Shown: in pieces, positions 11,226-25,005 of the stretch
Numbering within the stretch: the first letter of the stretch is position 1
Layout of the letters: each line of letters opens with the position of its first letter
From: Polyporus tsugae
Lineage: Eukaryota; Basidiomycota; Agaricomycetes; Polyporales; Polyporaceae
Assembly: GCA_024305745.1 (NCBI GenBank)
Contig: JAHRBS010000012.1
Span: 563,001-627,000, forward strand
Direction: 5' to 3'
Length of the DNA: 64,000 nucleotides
The notes under the pieces: generated by a model
What the model was told of the DNA's origin: nothing
What the model saw: only the letters and a program-made list of their open reading frames with translations
Database searches by the model: none
Position numbers and translations under genes: made by a program

Positions 11226-14200
11226 TCAGCCGTCTGATGGCGCTGCTTTGGCTTGTCGCTTTGCGGCTCGTGCAGCTTGCTTCTTTGCTTGCGCCTGAGT
11301 TTGCTAAGTCGCTATACGATCAAGCTGTTAAGTGAAGGAAACGCGACGCACCCTTGTTCTCGTAGGACGCTCTTTCTTCTCCCCGTCGACTTCCGCTTCC
11401 GACTCCTCGTCCGACTCGTCTGCCTCTTTCGCGGGCGACGTGGGTGGTTTCTCCCCATCGTCGTCTTCGGCCCCAGAATCGGACGGCTCAGATTCTTCAT
11501 CCGAATCGTCGGTTTTCCGCTTCTTAGCTGGCCGTCCACGTCTGAGCAGATATATGAGTATCAATCTGCAGTTCAGCCGCTACAAGAACACTCACTTGGC
11601 AGCCCCATTCGTCTTGGGTGCCGCGGCTTTGCGCTTAGTTGCGGGAGCGCGGGGCGCACGAGGTTTCTTCTCCTGTGTGGAGATGTCAAAACACATACAC
11701 GACCTGTATTTCCAATCATGGATGCTGACCTTCGCTTCTGCAGCTTGTTTCGACTGCTTCTCAGCTAGCCACACCAACGCGTCTTCGGGTAAGTACACCC
11801 TCTTCAGGATCTGGACCAAGAACAAGCTTAACACACATTAAACGCACAACTATCAGCCTAACGTACCTCATTGACTGCCTCTGAGCTAGGGAGCGGTCGC
11901 AAAATGTCGGGTGGCAACCGAACTTTGCCCGGCCACGTCTCAAGATTCCAGGAGTGTGCTTTTGCATGCGCCTTGATGGTGTACTGCGCTAACTCCGCAC
12001 ACACGTATAGGTTCTACAGAAACCTCGTTAGTGACGTAGAGTACGGCGGAAGATTTTCACGGCCTACCTCGCTGTAAGAATGCGACTCCGCGTCGCGGAC
12101 CGTCTTCGCCTTCAGCGCAATGTGGTACAGCAGTGCGATGTTGTCGCTCGTCGCCACCAGGTCAAGGAAGAATTGGATGTACCTAGCCAAGCGCATTGTG
12201 AGCATCCAGCGGATCCTTGAGGACGGACGAACATACTTCGCAATGTCCGGGAGGTACTCTTGCTCTACCCTGAAATCGGGGTGATGTGCGAGCAGGTGGA
12301 GCAGCCGGATGAACGAGTGCTCAAATCGCTCCAGTCTGATCGCTGTGTGGAACGTTAGGACAGAAACGTATAGTGGAGAGTCGGAACTTTACGCTTCGGC
12401 ATGGCTCGCAAAGCGAATAAAACATACGCTTGCGCTTTGCCCTTCACATCCGCCTCAGGATCGTGGACGGCAAGGAAGGGAACCATGTTGTACTGGATGG
12501 GGATCTTCCCTTTGGACAGCGCCACCACAAGCTTGTCCAGGAAGGTCATGCGGACTTGATATACAGGGTCCTGACATGGTTCCAGTACTAAGTTAACAGA
12601 ATATTATTTTGTTTATCGAATGGACAACGCACCTGGATAGTGAGGGCGACCTGGACGAAATACTTTGCCACTTCTTGTGCGTAACCCGGTATGGTCGAAA
12701 GTCGAAGCAGTGACGTTGATGATTGCAAGCGCAGTCGCGACTTGAAGTATGGACTACAAGATTACGTCAGTTTCCTCAGTGCGTGCATATCCAGGCTAGT
12801 GCTTACAGGTCATTCGTGTCTGCGGAGAACGAACCCTCATGCTGCAACACAGTAGAGAACATTCGGATGACGGGTTGCGCAATGTCGAGAGCGGTCTCCG
12901 ATCCTGCATGCGCGATGCAGCGGTTGCGACAGACCTTCAAGGCAAGAATCTTCGCACGAAGGTCGATGGGCATGGCATCGTCATCCAACCAATCTTCATC
13001 CGTGTCCATCTGTAACTGTGTCAGTAGAAGAATACAATGATTGTCGGAGGGGCCTTTACCACATCCTCATCCACATCTGGCACCGATCTGAGGACCTGCT
13101 TGACGAGGTATGCCATAATAACATCGCTCTTCTGCTCGAACGCATCAGGCGCACGGAGGGACAGCTGTGCGAGCACCGCAATGTGCGCGACCAGCTTGTC
13201 CAGGTCGACCTCTTCCAAATCGTCCGCGATCGACTACAATCCCAAAATCCATCAGCTTAACCCCACGCCAGGACATTCATGGTCCACGGACCTCCACGAC
13301 CTGAGCGCACAGCTGCTCCCCGTTCTTCATGCACGCGATCAGCCTCGCCGCAAACTTCGCATGTCTCGGGTTCGCGTCCATGACAAACCGCATGACACGC
13401 TCGACCGTACGCCTGTCGCATCACAAGACACCGTCAGCTTCGTCGCGCACACGACAAACCAATCCACACGCACTTGTCGCTAGGCGCAATCTTCGCGTCC
13501 CACATCGCCGCCGCCGCAAGCGCGTGCAGACACACCTCCACCAGCCGCGCGTTCTTCTCGTCCGCGATCGCTTTCGAGAACTCGCCGATGTGCGCCTTGT
13601 GCAACGCCGGACAGTGCTTCGAGACGAAGGTCATCCACGTCTGCGCCGCGTGTGCGGCCTGCTGCGTGCGGCCCTCCGGCTCAGCGCCGCCCGCCCACAT
13701 GGAAAACGATTGGTTGTTCTGCGACTGCGTTTGCGAGTAGGCGACGGAGGAGAGAGGCTCGGACCCTTTTTGAACACGCTTGATGAGCGTGGGGATGGAG
13801 GACTGGTTGAGGATGTGAAGGGTGGCGCGGCGGAGGACGATGGTCATCGTGCCGACAATGTTGGAGGAAGATTGTTCAACTCTGCGGAGGAACTCGCTCT
13901 GTGCACAGCGTGAGCTTCGGCATGAAAGAAGCGCGAAAGACGTACCCTGGCCTTGACCAGACCTTTCAGGTCAGTCTGGACGTCCATACATGTCTTCAAC
14001 AACTTGTATAGACGGCCTTCATTGAGCTTCGCAAATGCTTGTAGGTCTTCGGCTGCCTTGCCGGGCTCGGGGAATTGAGCTAAAATCAGATGGAATGAGG
14101 AATTGGAAAATACCACTTAGAGTAAACAGAGAACGTACCGACAGTAGCTTTGATCGCCGCATTAAGCTTCTCTGTCACAGCATCTTCGTTCTCGTCGATG

Positions 14201-16404
14201 ACACCGCCCTAAAATGACATAGGTATCAATGCATTCTGCGGCTATGCAGGGACAAAACGGAAGCACCAACGTTGTACTCCATACACACGGTAACGAACTT
14301 ATCATATACCGAGGGCCGGCTATAAGGCAAGCGTCAGGAATTGTCAAGTATTTCTGCAGGATTACTTACGCTCCCTTCAGATTCGTGAAGCCTGTCAAGG
14401 TGTTGACGGCGACTTCGTCGAGATAGCGAATGGTAAGCAACAAACGATCCGTCCATGCAACCTCGTCAACCTCGGACCCTTTTGAAGACGATGAATTAGG
14501 AAGGTTAGGAAGGGGAAGGATGAAATCCGTAATGGTCTGCTCCACGAGAGCCCTGTTCTGCAGGTGAGCGACGCCTCGCGGCAAAGACTTGAGCTGACTG
14601 ACTTGACTTCACGGCTTATGGAGGCGCTGTGCAAGATATTATTGGGAATCCATGAGAACTGCTGAATTGCAGCCGGATCGTTGTTCTCACTATACGAATG
14701 TCAGCTGACGCGGTTCACAACCGGCACGCGAATTCGTGGACGTACATCTCAGGATACGCGAGACTGTATAACCGGCCAATCGCGTGAAACGCCTCTATTC
14801 GAACGCTTTGCTGCCACGGAAACGCGGGCGTTAGCAACCACAGCTCCATACCCGTGAATGTCTCACCTTCTTGTCCAGCCCTCGACCGGCAACGTCCTTG
14901 AGTTGGTCCACGGAAACGTGGTGAAGCGCAGTCTCGTAGTCCAATTGCCCAAAGAGCTTGCACACTGCCGCCCGAATCTTGTCGTCCGGATCGAGAAGTT
15001 TCAGACGGAGCGCGTCCTCGGTCTCCTTGCGCATGTCCGGGAGGTTAACCAGCACGCCCTTCATCTTCTCTACCCACGCCTGGCGCACTACGATGTTCTT
15101 GTCGTTCATCCGTTTTATCCAGTGGACCCACGTCGTAGGGTACTTCTGCACGAGGTCCTGGCCGTGCTTGTCCGCGAACATCTCCCCAAGGGTCTGAGTG
15201 GCCATTAGGCGGAGCTGGAGCTGCTCGACGCGGAGCTCTTCCTCGAGCTGCGGGACAACGTTGTGGAGGAGGGATGGGCATGCGCGGTTGAGCTGCTGGA
15301 TGAGGTCGTGGGCGGTCTGCACTTCCTCGAATTCCTCTTCTCGCGCGCGGTCGACGATGATGTCGGTGAAGTACTGGCAGACGTGCCGCTGGAGCTTGTC
15401 TGCGGTCTGGGTGCAGACTGAAACAGCGAGACGGTAGGACGGCTGGTCCATCCTCTGTGGACACGGTGTTAGTTCCAAGTCACGCGAGTGATTGCAGAGT
15501 CTGAATGGCAAATGTGTCCGACGTGGGACGTATGCCAGATTATTGACAACCTCAAGCACGGTAAAAGACGTGTGCGCCATAGATCAGCAGACTCCGCACA
15601 GTCCAAGTGGAGGGACGGGGTCCGACGAACAAGCCACCGAAATCGTTGACAGGGGATACAAGCCCGACAATGAGGGCTTTCGCATAGAGATTGCGGGAAA
15701 CAAAAGACCGACACAACCACCACTCTCGAGCCCTATTGCCGCGCCACCTGAAAGAACGAGTGGTTGCAGAAGAGACGTACCGCGTTCTTGTCTGTGAATT
15801 GGGCCATAATGATCTCCAGCACTTCCGAAGGCAAACTTGAACACTCGTCAATGAGCGCAATGAGGATATCCGCCATGAACAGTTCAATCTTCTTTGCGAG
15901 ATCGCGGCGGACGAGACCAAAGAAGTCGCGAAAGATGTCGACTATGAGCTCGTCGCCATTAGGGAGGTCGCAGACGAGAACCACACTTTTGACTGTAGAT
16001 AGAGATTCAAGGAGGTGGAAGTATTCGTTGTAGTAGGCAGAGTCGGCGCCCTTGAGACCGGTCGAGAGCTGTCTGAAGAAGAACTGGAAGATGTCGCGAA
16101 GCTCGTTCTGAGTGTAGGGCGCGTCTGGCGCGTAGAGCCTCAGGAGGTCCGCTAGACAGCACGCGGTGTACGCCTTCACGCCGCGGTCCTTGTGGAGGAG
16201 AATGGAGGTGTTGATGAGATCCTTGCGGACGGGAGCGAGAGAGTTGACATCGACATGCTCCTGGTCCATGTCTGCTAGCTCCTGATGGAGCTGCTTGAGT
16301 TTCTTCTGGAGGGCATCGGTGGAGAGGCCCTTGCCGACGAGCTTGTCGCGGAATTTGAGTTTCTTGGGCGATGGGTGCCCTGCGGTGCGCGTCGTGGCAA
16401 CCAT
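11226..16404 (-). CDS. PDS5: Sister-chromatid cohesion regulator PDS5
   Basis: Pds5 binds the cohesin ring on chromatin and controls cohesion maintenance and release together with Wapl and Eco1. The minus-strand gene has roughly 20 exons between the ATG at 16404 and the TGA at 11226-11228, giving about 1,200 residues. Exon 1 (16404-15781) carries the conserved N-terminal block, including VNSLAPVRKDLINTSILLHKDRGVKAYTACCLADLLRLYAPDAPY in family-typical order. The rest is HEAT-repeat-like helical sequence, for example the exon at 15456-14866 with the ADKLQRHVCQYFTDII segment. The C-terminal tail is basic/acidic and has an AT-hook-like RRGRPAKKRK, common in Pds5 tails, before an acidic Ser/Glu stretch. 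Intron 1 (about 15457-15780) is 324 nt, far longer than the rest. It diverges from NAA15 across 239 bp. Internal exon borders are approximate. Confidence 0.9.
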
Positions 16405-16643
16405 CGGGGGCGGTGGGGAGGCAGGAGCCGGGGCGTGGCGAGGGGGACTGTGGGTGTGACGGACGGGATCGAGTAGTAGAGCAGAGCGTGCGGCAGCGCG
16501 AGAAGGCGCGTCGCGCGTTGTTGTTTCGTGTTTGACCCGCGCGCTCCTTGCACACTCCGCACACTCGAGCTGTGGCAGCCCTCACCATATCCGCCTTTTG
16601 GCTCGACGCCGTCGCTCTCCTTGCTTTCCTCCTCAATCTCACC
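16405..16643. promoter_or_regulatory. Divergent promoter region PDS5 / NAA15
   Basis: These 239 bp lie between two outward-facing start codons. Both genes are housekeeping and are presumably driven from this compact shared region. A pyrimidine-rich stretch precedes the NAA15 ATG (about 16600-16640). No TATA box was evident. Confidence 0.55.
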
Positions 16644-19600
16644 ATGCCACCCGCCGGGATACCGCCAGCCAGAGCTCTTCCCTCCAAGGAGTCCGGCCTC
16701 TTCAAGGAGGTCCTCCATTACTATGAGGACAGGCAGTTAAAGAAGGGTCTCAAGGCTGCTGATACTATCCTCAAAAAGTTCCCCAACCATGGTGGTACGT
16801 CGTATTGGAAATGAAACCATTCGTGTCGCGTCTAATACGTGCCCTAGAAACCTCGTGCATGAAGGGTCTCATCCTCACCCACCTCGGACGGCGCGAGGAA
16901 GGGCTCGAACTCGTGAAGCAAGGCGTGCGCCTCGACCTCACGTCGCACATATGCTGGCACGTCTTTGGCCTCATCCAAAAGGGCCAGAAAAACTACGAGG
17001 AGGCACTCAAATCCTACACGCAAGCGTTGCGATTTGACAAGGTCAGAACCACTTTGCTCTACTTCGTGCATACACGCACCCCGCCGAGGCAGAGCCCCTC
17101 CATCTCTCACTTCCATTGGCACTCGTCGGGCAGTAATGTCCGATGAAATCTCATGTTCTCCCTCGCGCTCACTGCGCACGACTTTGCACTGACGTTTGCG
17201 ACTTGGCCGGAGCGATCGTCCTCGCGAGCACGTCCGACCGCCATACCCAAGGTCGGTCCACATCCTGTGCGACCCCCGCGCCTTGACGTGCAATTTTACG
17301 CGTGCGTGCGACCGTACACGATGCAAATGGGCACTCTATCGCATTCTATCCTGCCGGATCTGTTCTAGTCGTTGGGCTTGCTTCTCCGGCGTTCCTAGGT
17401 TACCGATTTCGTCCATCGGATCGGAGCACTGACTGTGGCTGTATGCATTATAGGAAAACATGAACATCCTCCGAGATGCCGCACACTTGCAGACGCAATT
17501 GCGGCTTTACGACGGTCTCGTGGACACCCGCCACACTCTTCTCCGATTGCGGCCCCAGCTCCGGCAGAACTGGATCGCGCTCGCCGTCGCGTACCACTTG
17601 AGCGGCAACCTCGCAGAAGCGAAGACCGTGCTGGAACAGTTCGAACGCATCATCAAGGTGTGTATGGCGCGCTTGTGGCGCATATTTCGTATGACATGCA
17701 AACAACACAATAATCCGAACAAATGCACATTTGCAGAACGTGCCCGATTATGATGTCGAAATGTCCGAAGTGCTGTTGTACCATGTGCGCGTGCTCGAAG
17801 ACCTCGGGGAGTACACGGAAGCACTCACGCTCTTGGATGCCAATGCCAAGTCGCGTGCGATCATCGACCGGGTCGCGATCCAGGAGTTCCGAGGTGAGCC
17901 GGGCACATGCCGATGGTGAGTGGGCCGCGATACTCAAGACGGCTCAACTATCAGCACGTATTCTGTCGAAAGCGGGCAAGGACGAGGCGCAACAGGCGTG
18001 GCAGGGACTCATCGAGCAGAATCCGGACTGCTATGATCATTACAAGGGGTATCTGTCGAGTCGTGGGATTGACGTTGGTAGGTTATTTTTTTTTCGCTCG
18101 TGACACTCGACACCCTGGCTGACTTGGATGTAGATGCTATTACGGGCGAGAGCCGAGAAAAGGCTCTGGAGAGCTTACACGACTTCGCTCAGCAGTTCTC
18201 GAAAGCATCTGCACCGCGCCGCATGGCTCTCGAGCTTGCTTTCGGTACGTGCGTCACCGTTCTGCCTGCAAACCACTTTCTACACAATCTACTTAGGTGA
18301 CAAATTCACGGAGCTCGTCCAGCCCTACCTGAAGACCCGCCTTGAGAAGGGCGTCCCTTCCCTCTTTGTGGACCTTAAATCGCTCTATCGCTCGCCTGAG
18401 AAGCGTGACGCGATCGAAACCACCGTGACTTCTCTCCTCTCCACTCTCCGACATCCCGCGACCTTCCCCTCGCCGCAGGACACCGACCCCACCGAGTATA
18501 TCTGGGTGCTCTACTTCCTCGCGCAGCATTACTCCTTCCTCGGCAACCACAAGAAAGCTGTCGAGCTCCTCGACGAGGCGATCGCGCATACCCCCACGTT
18601 GCCTGAGCTGTACATGTTCAAAGCGCGTGTCCTGAAGCGGGGAGGCGATCCGTTCGGAGCGGCGAAGAACATGGACCTCGCGAGGACACTGGACTTGCAG
18701 GATCGGTTCTTGAACACGAAGGCGGGGAAGTACCGGCTGCGAGCAGGGCTGATCGAGGAAGCGGTCGAGGTGTTTGGGCTGTTCACGAAGGTAAGCGGAC
18801 CGGCCAGGTATCGCCTGTTTTGTTGCGCTCGTTAACTTTGGCTTGGGGCTGGTTTCGTGAGTGCAGAAAGACGCGCAAAGTCCGTCACACGACCTCGAAG
18901 ACATGCAGTCGCTCATTTACCTGACCGAGGAGGCTAACGCGCAGCTGCGGAATGGGAACCTGGCGATGGCGCTGAAGAAGTACGACGCGATCCACAAGAT
19001 CTTTGACGCCTTCGAGGACGATCAGTTCGACTTCCACGGGTATTCCGTGCGGAAGTTCACGGTCAACATTTACATGAAGTCAGTCATGGGCTCCGCTTGT
19101 ATTGGATTTTCTGTTTCTAATCCGTTGTTACGGCAGCTTGATCGAGTGGGAGGATACTCTGCGGTCGCATCCTGCGTACGTGCATTCGGCTATTGAGGCT
19201 GCGCGAGTACGTGCATTCGCTCAATTTTTTGGTGCTGCGGACTGAGCATCGGGCTAGATATTGGTTAAAGTGCACGACGACCCGAAATTAGCCACAAAAC
19301 CTTCATCCGAGTGTAAGCTCTAACCACTACCTTCCCTTCGTCAAGGCATCTCATCTAGAAAGCTCGTTACCTGTAGCGGAACTCTCAAGCGCTGAGAAGA
19401 AGGCAAAGAAGAAGGCGAAAAAGGCTGAGAAGAAGGTTCAGGAGGAGGCTAAGAAGGGTGAGTTTATCCACCCACTACTTCTGTGTACTTTGATCATGAT
19501 CCATTCGTTGATACAGCGAACCCGAACTCGACAAACGAGGACAAGGGTCTCGACGTCAGTCCACCCAAGGACGAGGATCCGGATGGCGCGAAACTTCTCC

Positions 19601-20433
19601 ACGCTCCAGATCCGCTTGAACGCGCAACGAAAGTCCTAAAGCCATTGGCCACCTTGGCGAAGGAAAATGTCGATGTTTGGGTTGCAATCTACGACGTCGC
19701 AGTCCGGCGAGGTATGTGTCCTGTCTTGTGGATGCATTTTTTACCAGGGGTGCCTGATGATTTATCGATGCACGCAGAGAAGTATCTGCAAGCCATCCAA
19801 GCATTGAATCGTGCGCACACACTGAACGCGGACTCGCCAGAACTGCATATTCGCATAGTAGACTTCAAGCGGAGATGTGTGTTGTACCCCTCATTTGTTC
19901 CTTGCCCTCTCCCTCACGCCGTTTCTCAACACAGGGCTATCAATCTCAGAGAAGCCGTCCAAGGATGTTTTGTCTGCCGGGTCATCGGCTATTCTGAAGC
20001 TCTTACCGGATGAGGTATCGATAGAGGTGTTCAACTCGCAATACCTCCAGCGACACTCCTCGCGAGCGGACGCGATCCTTGCCGCCGCGAAGGTCTCGCG
20101 GACGCTCGGCGCGCCCCGAGAAGAGGTCGAGGCCTCGCTCTTCAATGCGCTGAACGTCGACGTGGAGCTGAGGCTCGAGGTGAGCTTCCGGTTGTTCGTG
20201 TCTTTGGTCACTCTAACATGTCCACGTTCACGCAGACCGCACTCGCGATCGTCGCGTTCTTGTCCGAGATCCAGTCGCCGCGCGACGATGAGTTCCGCGC
20301 TGCATGCCGAGGGAAGTTCGAGTTGTCGACGCTGTTCTTGGCCCCGGCAGACCTTGCTGCTGCGCGGAAGACTGTCGTGCAGAAGGACCCCGTGGCGGAA
20401 GCGTTGGAGGAACAGGCGGAGGTAATCAGTTGA
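16644..20433 (+). CDS. NAA15: N-terminal acetyltransferase A auxiliary subunit NAA15 (Nat1)
   Basis: NAA15 is the TPR scaffold that anchors the catalytic Naa10 subunit to ribosomes for co-translational N-terminal acetylation. Fifteen exons sum to 863 codons (862 aa): 16644-16794, 16848-17041, 17454-17657, 17737-17893, 17955-18077, 18134-18244, 18297-18790, 18867-19078, 19137-19206, 19258-19312, 19377-19457, 19517-19711, 19778-19876, 19935-20179 and 20236-20433. The N-terminus has the family signature LPSKESGLFKEVLHYYEDRQ with repeated TPR helices (ETSCMKGLILTHLGRREEGL; NWIALAVAYHLSGNLAEA). A Lys/Glu-rich basic segment (EKKAKKKAKKAEKK) lies near residue 630. Length fits the family. Intron 2 (17042-17453, 412 nt) is unusually long. 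It is followed in the same direction by eL42. Confidence 0.93.
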
Positions 20434-20760
20434 TGGAATTTGGAGAGAATACAGACCGGACTATATTCCACACTGTGCACTAGACATCTCACACATCTTG
20501 CGTATATACATGACCTCGCGGTGCTCATTTCCTAGGTCTCAATACTTACGTCGGTGGGGGCCAAATGGGGGCCGTCGCAAGCAACCAGTAAAGTGATTCA
20601 AGCGCTCGATGAATCTCTATTAGCGCTCAAAGTGGCTGAGGCGGAGTTTGAACCTTGTGCGATCAACTGCTTGCCTTTTCCGTCGAGAGGACAGACCTCA
20701 GTGTATCGCAGGTCTGCACGCCATAATCCTCAAGACTACGCCGCCGCCGACACCTCCACC
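20434..20760. promoter_or_regulatory. Intergenic region upstream of the eL42 gene
   Basis: 327 bp between the NAA15 stop and the eL42 start. An open frame crosses the latter half but has no coding character and overlaps the eL42 start. It should hold the ribosomal-protein promoter; no specific motif could be assigned. Confidence 0.4.
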
Positions 20761-21452
<692 letters not shown>

Positions 21453-21836
21453 TCGTCTCTGCATCGTCTCCTTGTCCTTGTCTCGCTATCCGTATCATCG
21501 CACCCACTATCTACCATCCGCGCATTATGTAGTATGCACGCCTCATGCATATGCGACGACTCACGTCACAAAATTGTATTCATATGGGTCTGAAAGGAGC
21601 CCCTGGACTACAGCCTGGTTGACTTATGTACGGCAAGACATTATAATAGGTGCGCTAGTGATACAAAGCGACAAGAAGTGATGACATGAAGGCATATGTC
21701 TGCTCCGGCAATCGTGCTTGGTACGAATCTGGGCAACGCGAAAAAGAACGAAGGAAAGAAAGTTCTAGACATACACGGACGTACAAAAAAGACGAAAGAC
21801 TTCATAGGGATTGCACGGCGAGAAAAATATTTGCAA
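21453..21836. other. Convergent intergenic region eL42 / CCCH protein
   Basis: About 380 bp of shared 3' flank between converging genes. No coding or RNA feature was recognised. Confidence 0.5.
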
Positions 21837-24457
21837 CTACGACACTCCGTTTATGCCTTGATGCGATGATTGAGTGCTGCTGGCTGAGGGGCTCTTCGGG
21901 TGCACGCCGCCTGGACCAATCAAATCACGGATAGTCTCGACCGTCTGTAAAGTTGTTGTCATCTTCGTCGACAGTTCTTGGATAGCCTGCGTCTGCGTCG
22001 CACGAAGAATATCCTGCAAGCCCTGAAGTTGCGGAGCTATGAGTTCGGGGATAGACTTGACGAGGTAAGGCGCCAGTTGCTTAACGACTGCGTCTCCTGT
22101 GGGTTCAGCAGGTTGGTGTGAAGAGGAGGAGCTTTGCGAGATGTACGCCCTGACGGCCGCGTTGAGCGCGCGCATCTCCGAGATCATCCTGTCCGCCTGG
22201 TTGGAGTCTCCCGACGACGATGCCTGCGTGTTCTGCAGCTGTGGCGACGGACCGTTCATGAGCGAAAAGGGGAGACGAACACGGTCCGCACGACGCACCT
22301 CCTCGAGCTGCTGCCGGAGCTGGACGTTCTCGGCCTGGAGCGCCATGTTCTCGGTCTGGAGCCGCTCGTTGTATCCGGCGAGCTGCGCGACCTCCTGCGA
22401 CAGCCTCGCGACGTGCTGCCCAGTCACCGCCGCGTTCTGCTGGAGCGTCTGAAGCGTCTTGAGCTGCTCGTCGGTGAGCGCCGCGGCGCGAGGCTCTGGG
22501 GGCTTCGCATGCACGTTGCCAGTGGACGCGAGGGCGACCGCCTGGACGTTCTCGGCGACGATGGTGTCGAGCTGTTCGAGCAGCGACTGGTCCTGCTGCA
22601 CGGCGCGCTCGAGTGCGCTCAGGCGGTCTTCGAAGTTTGAGAGCGTGTCGCGGATCTTCTCGAGCTCGGACGGGACGATTGCTTCAGCCAGGAACGTGCT
22701 AGCTTGGTTTGAGGCCATCTCTATGTTTCCGCCACCAGACCCAGACCCAGACCCAGAAGACGAATTGTGGTTGTTTTGGAGTTGGTAAGACAAGTTCTCC
22801 CATCGCGCGTCGACAGTTTTAAACAACAACTGCAGCTGTGAAACGAATCCCTTGAGCGCTCCTATTTCGTTGGCGATCTCCTGCTTCTGTTGCTGCCCGT
22901 TCACGCCGTTGTTACCCAGTTCCGCTGGCGGCGTGTGCTTGTTTGTGTGCGTCGGCCAGAACTTGGCGGCCGACAAATTGGTTATGATCTTCTTCATCTC
23001 GTCCGTTTTCTGTGCAAGCTGCCCCTGCAGTGTGTGCAAGTGACCTTCTATCACCGTCCTGTCTTCCGCTGGCAGTGTCTGGTAGCTGAACGACTCCACG
23101 AGTTGCTTATAGTCACGGATGTCGTTTTCCATCGACCGGCAGTCATTGTGTATGCGCGTTGCCGCTGCAAGAAGTCTACACACGGTGATGGCGCGGGTGG
23201 GATCGAAAACAACGGGACACGTTTGCGGTGTCATGTTTGTTCATTCAGTCAGTTTACGAGCACACTGTAGGACTCACTCGATGCGGCTTGACCAAATCTT
23301 GTGTTTTTCTTCGGCGGAGAGCTCTCCAAGGGTCGCACTCTGTGCAGTCGCTTTTGGCACCGCCGACGTCGCGGCGGCCACTGCAGACGAAATCTGTTGC
23401 CACTGGAGCTTCGATGATTCTAACAGGTTCTTTATCGCATCCGGGTTCGGCACGTTTGATGAAGACTGTAACGGGGCTGCATTTGCGGTTGTTGCACTCG
23501 TCGTAGCTTGTGGCGCCGCCGCCACCGAATTACTTGCCGCTGTGGAAACAGACGCGGGGGCGGGGACTCTTGAGGTCGGCTGCCGGGACGAAACACGGGT
23601 GCTCGCGATGCTCTCTTCTCTCGCACTTCCATACGACGCCCCCACAGACACCACGTCCTTCATCGTCACGTCCATCGACTCCACCTTCGGGAACATCGGG
23701 CTGCGCCCGTTCTTCGGGCCGTCGGGGATCGCACTGTATGGTTTAGGGCCCCGCGGGGCGCTCGCCGGCGGCGGCGTGCGGGCCCGCCCGCGCAGCATAG
23801 GCGAGCGCGAGCGCGAGCTGCGCCCGTACGCCCGTACGGCCGCGGCGGCCGCGTACTCGCGCTCGCGGCTGATCGACCGTCGCCCGCGGAGGCGTTGCGC
23901 AAGCGTCGGCGACGTCGCAGACCCCGCCGGTTCGCGGCTGTCCGTTCGGCGGCGGGCGACACTCTGGCTGGGGCCTTGGGCGGGCGACCGTTCGCGCTTG
24001 CGCCCGGGGCTGATCGAGCGATGGCGGGCTGCCCCTGCGATGTGGTGTTCGTGGTGGGTGTGGTAGTTGCGCTGGTAGATGGGAGGCAGGGTCCGGCCGG
24101 GGGAGCGGGGTCGGCCGACGATGAGCCGGTGCTCATCGTCGGTGAGGTACTGCAGTGGGGGCTCGCCCGAAGGGCGGGCGTTGCGCCAGTATTCGCCGTC
24201 GGTGGGGTGTGCGAAGTAGCACACCTTGCTGCGAGGGCAGCCGAGGCCGCCGTCGAGCCGCTTGTATGGCCGACCGCTGCTGTCGAACCACTGGGCAACA
24301 GCGGAGGGTGCTCAACGTCTCGCCCGGATGATTGAAAGGGAGAGGGGGGCAGGGAGAAGGGGCACATAAGGAAAATGCGATGAGGAATGGGGGAACGTAC
24401 ATGACATCTGCGATCTGGGTTGAATGGCTTGCGCACGATCTTGTCTTGGGGAGACAT
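21837..24457 (-). CDS. CCCH-type zinc-finger, coiled-coil protein
   Basis: Three minus-strand exons, 24457-24401, 24290-23278 and 23175-21837, give 803 codons (802 aa). Residues 1-55 form a CCCH-like finger: DRRCH, then GLGCPRSKVCYFAH, with Cys/Cys/Cys/His ligands split by intron 1. Residues about 75-200 are Arg/Ser-rich with SR-like dipeptides (RSISPGRKRERSP, SRSRSPMLRGR). The middle is Ala/Ser-rich. From about residue 360 on, long heptad-like stretches predict coiled coils (MENDIRDYKQLVES; QTENMALQAENVQLRQQLE), with a Gly/Ser run near 500. A CCCH finger plus SR-like region suggests RNA binding, perhaps in mRNA processing, but no named family was recognised. The stop at 21837-21839 follows a Ser/Gly-rich tail. 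Confidence 0.8.
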
Positions 24458-25005
24458 TGTTTTATGCTTTGAGGTCCGTCTGATTTGATGGTTTTGGTTT
24501 GATGCCTGCAGGGCTTTAGCGGTACAGGTGTTGCTGGGGGTTGGGTGTATGTGCGAACATGAAGTCAGGGGAGAAGGTGGGAAGGTGGACACGAAGAAGT
24601 GTCGGGCGATACTTGAGGCCTGAGGAGAACGCCTCGCTCATCCAACGCCCGTCCAACGGGACACCTGCTCATCTTATCTCACGTCACACCTCTATCGTTG
24701 TATTACGAAACATACAACCTATCCTGCTACACGCTCCCGTGTACAATAGGGACAAACGCACTATTCGAGGATGTGAGCGCATGGGCGGGCAATGGGCGGT
24801 GAATTAAGAAATTAAAGAGGAATTGACATATATACGGAGCGACTGAATGCAGGATCTCAGCATAGTTCAGCACTCGCGACGGGGTGGTTCGGCCTATGAA
24901 TCGGAATACCGAATGAATACTTATGTCCGGAAGAAAAATGGAAAGGTGCTCCAGTCACGATGTACGAATAACAATAACATACACGACAGAAACCTTCGAA
25001 ACCCA
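24458..25005. promoter_or_regulatory. Upstream region of the CCCH gene
   Basis: About 550 bp between the CCCH gene start and the 3' end of the next minus-strand gene. It contains the CCCH promoter and 5' leader. No discrete motif, RNA gene or coding sequence was identified. Confidence 0.4.

Noticed and set aside
22734..22760. gacccagacccagaccc hexamer run as a microsatellite feature
   Set aside because: It lies inside the CCCH protein coding exon and simply encodes a Gly/Ser run.
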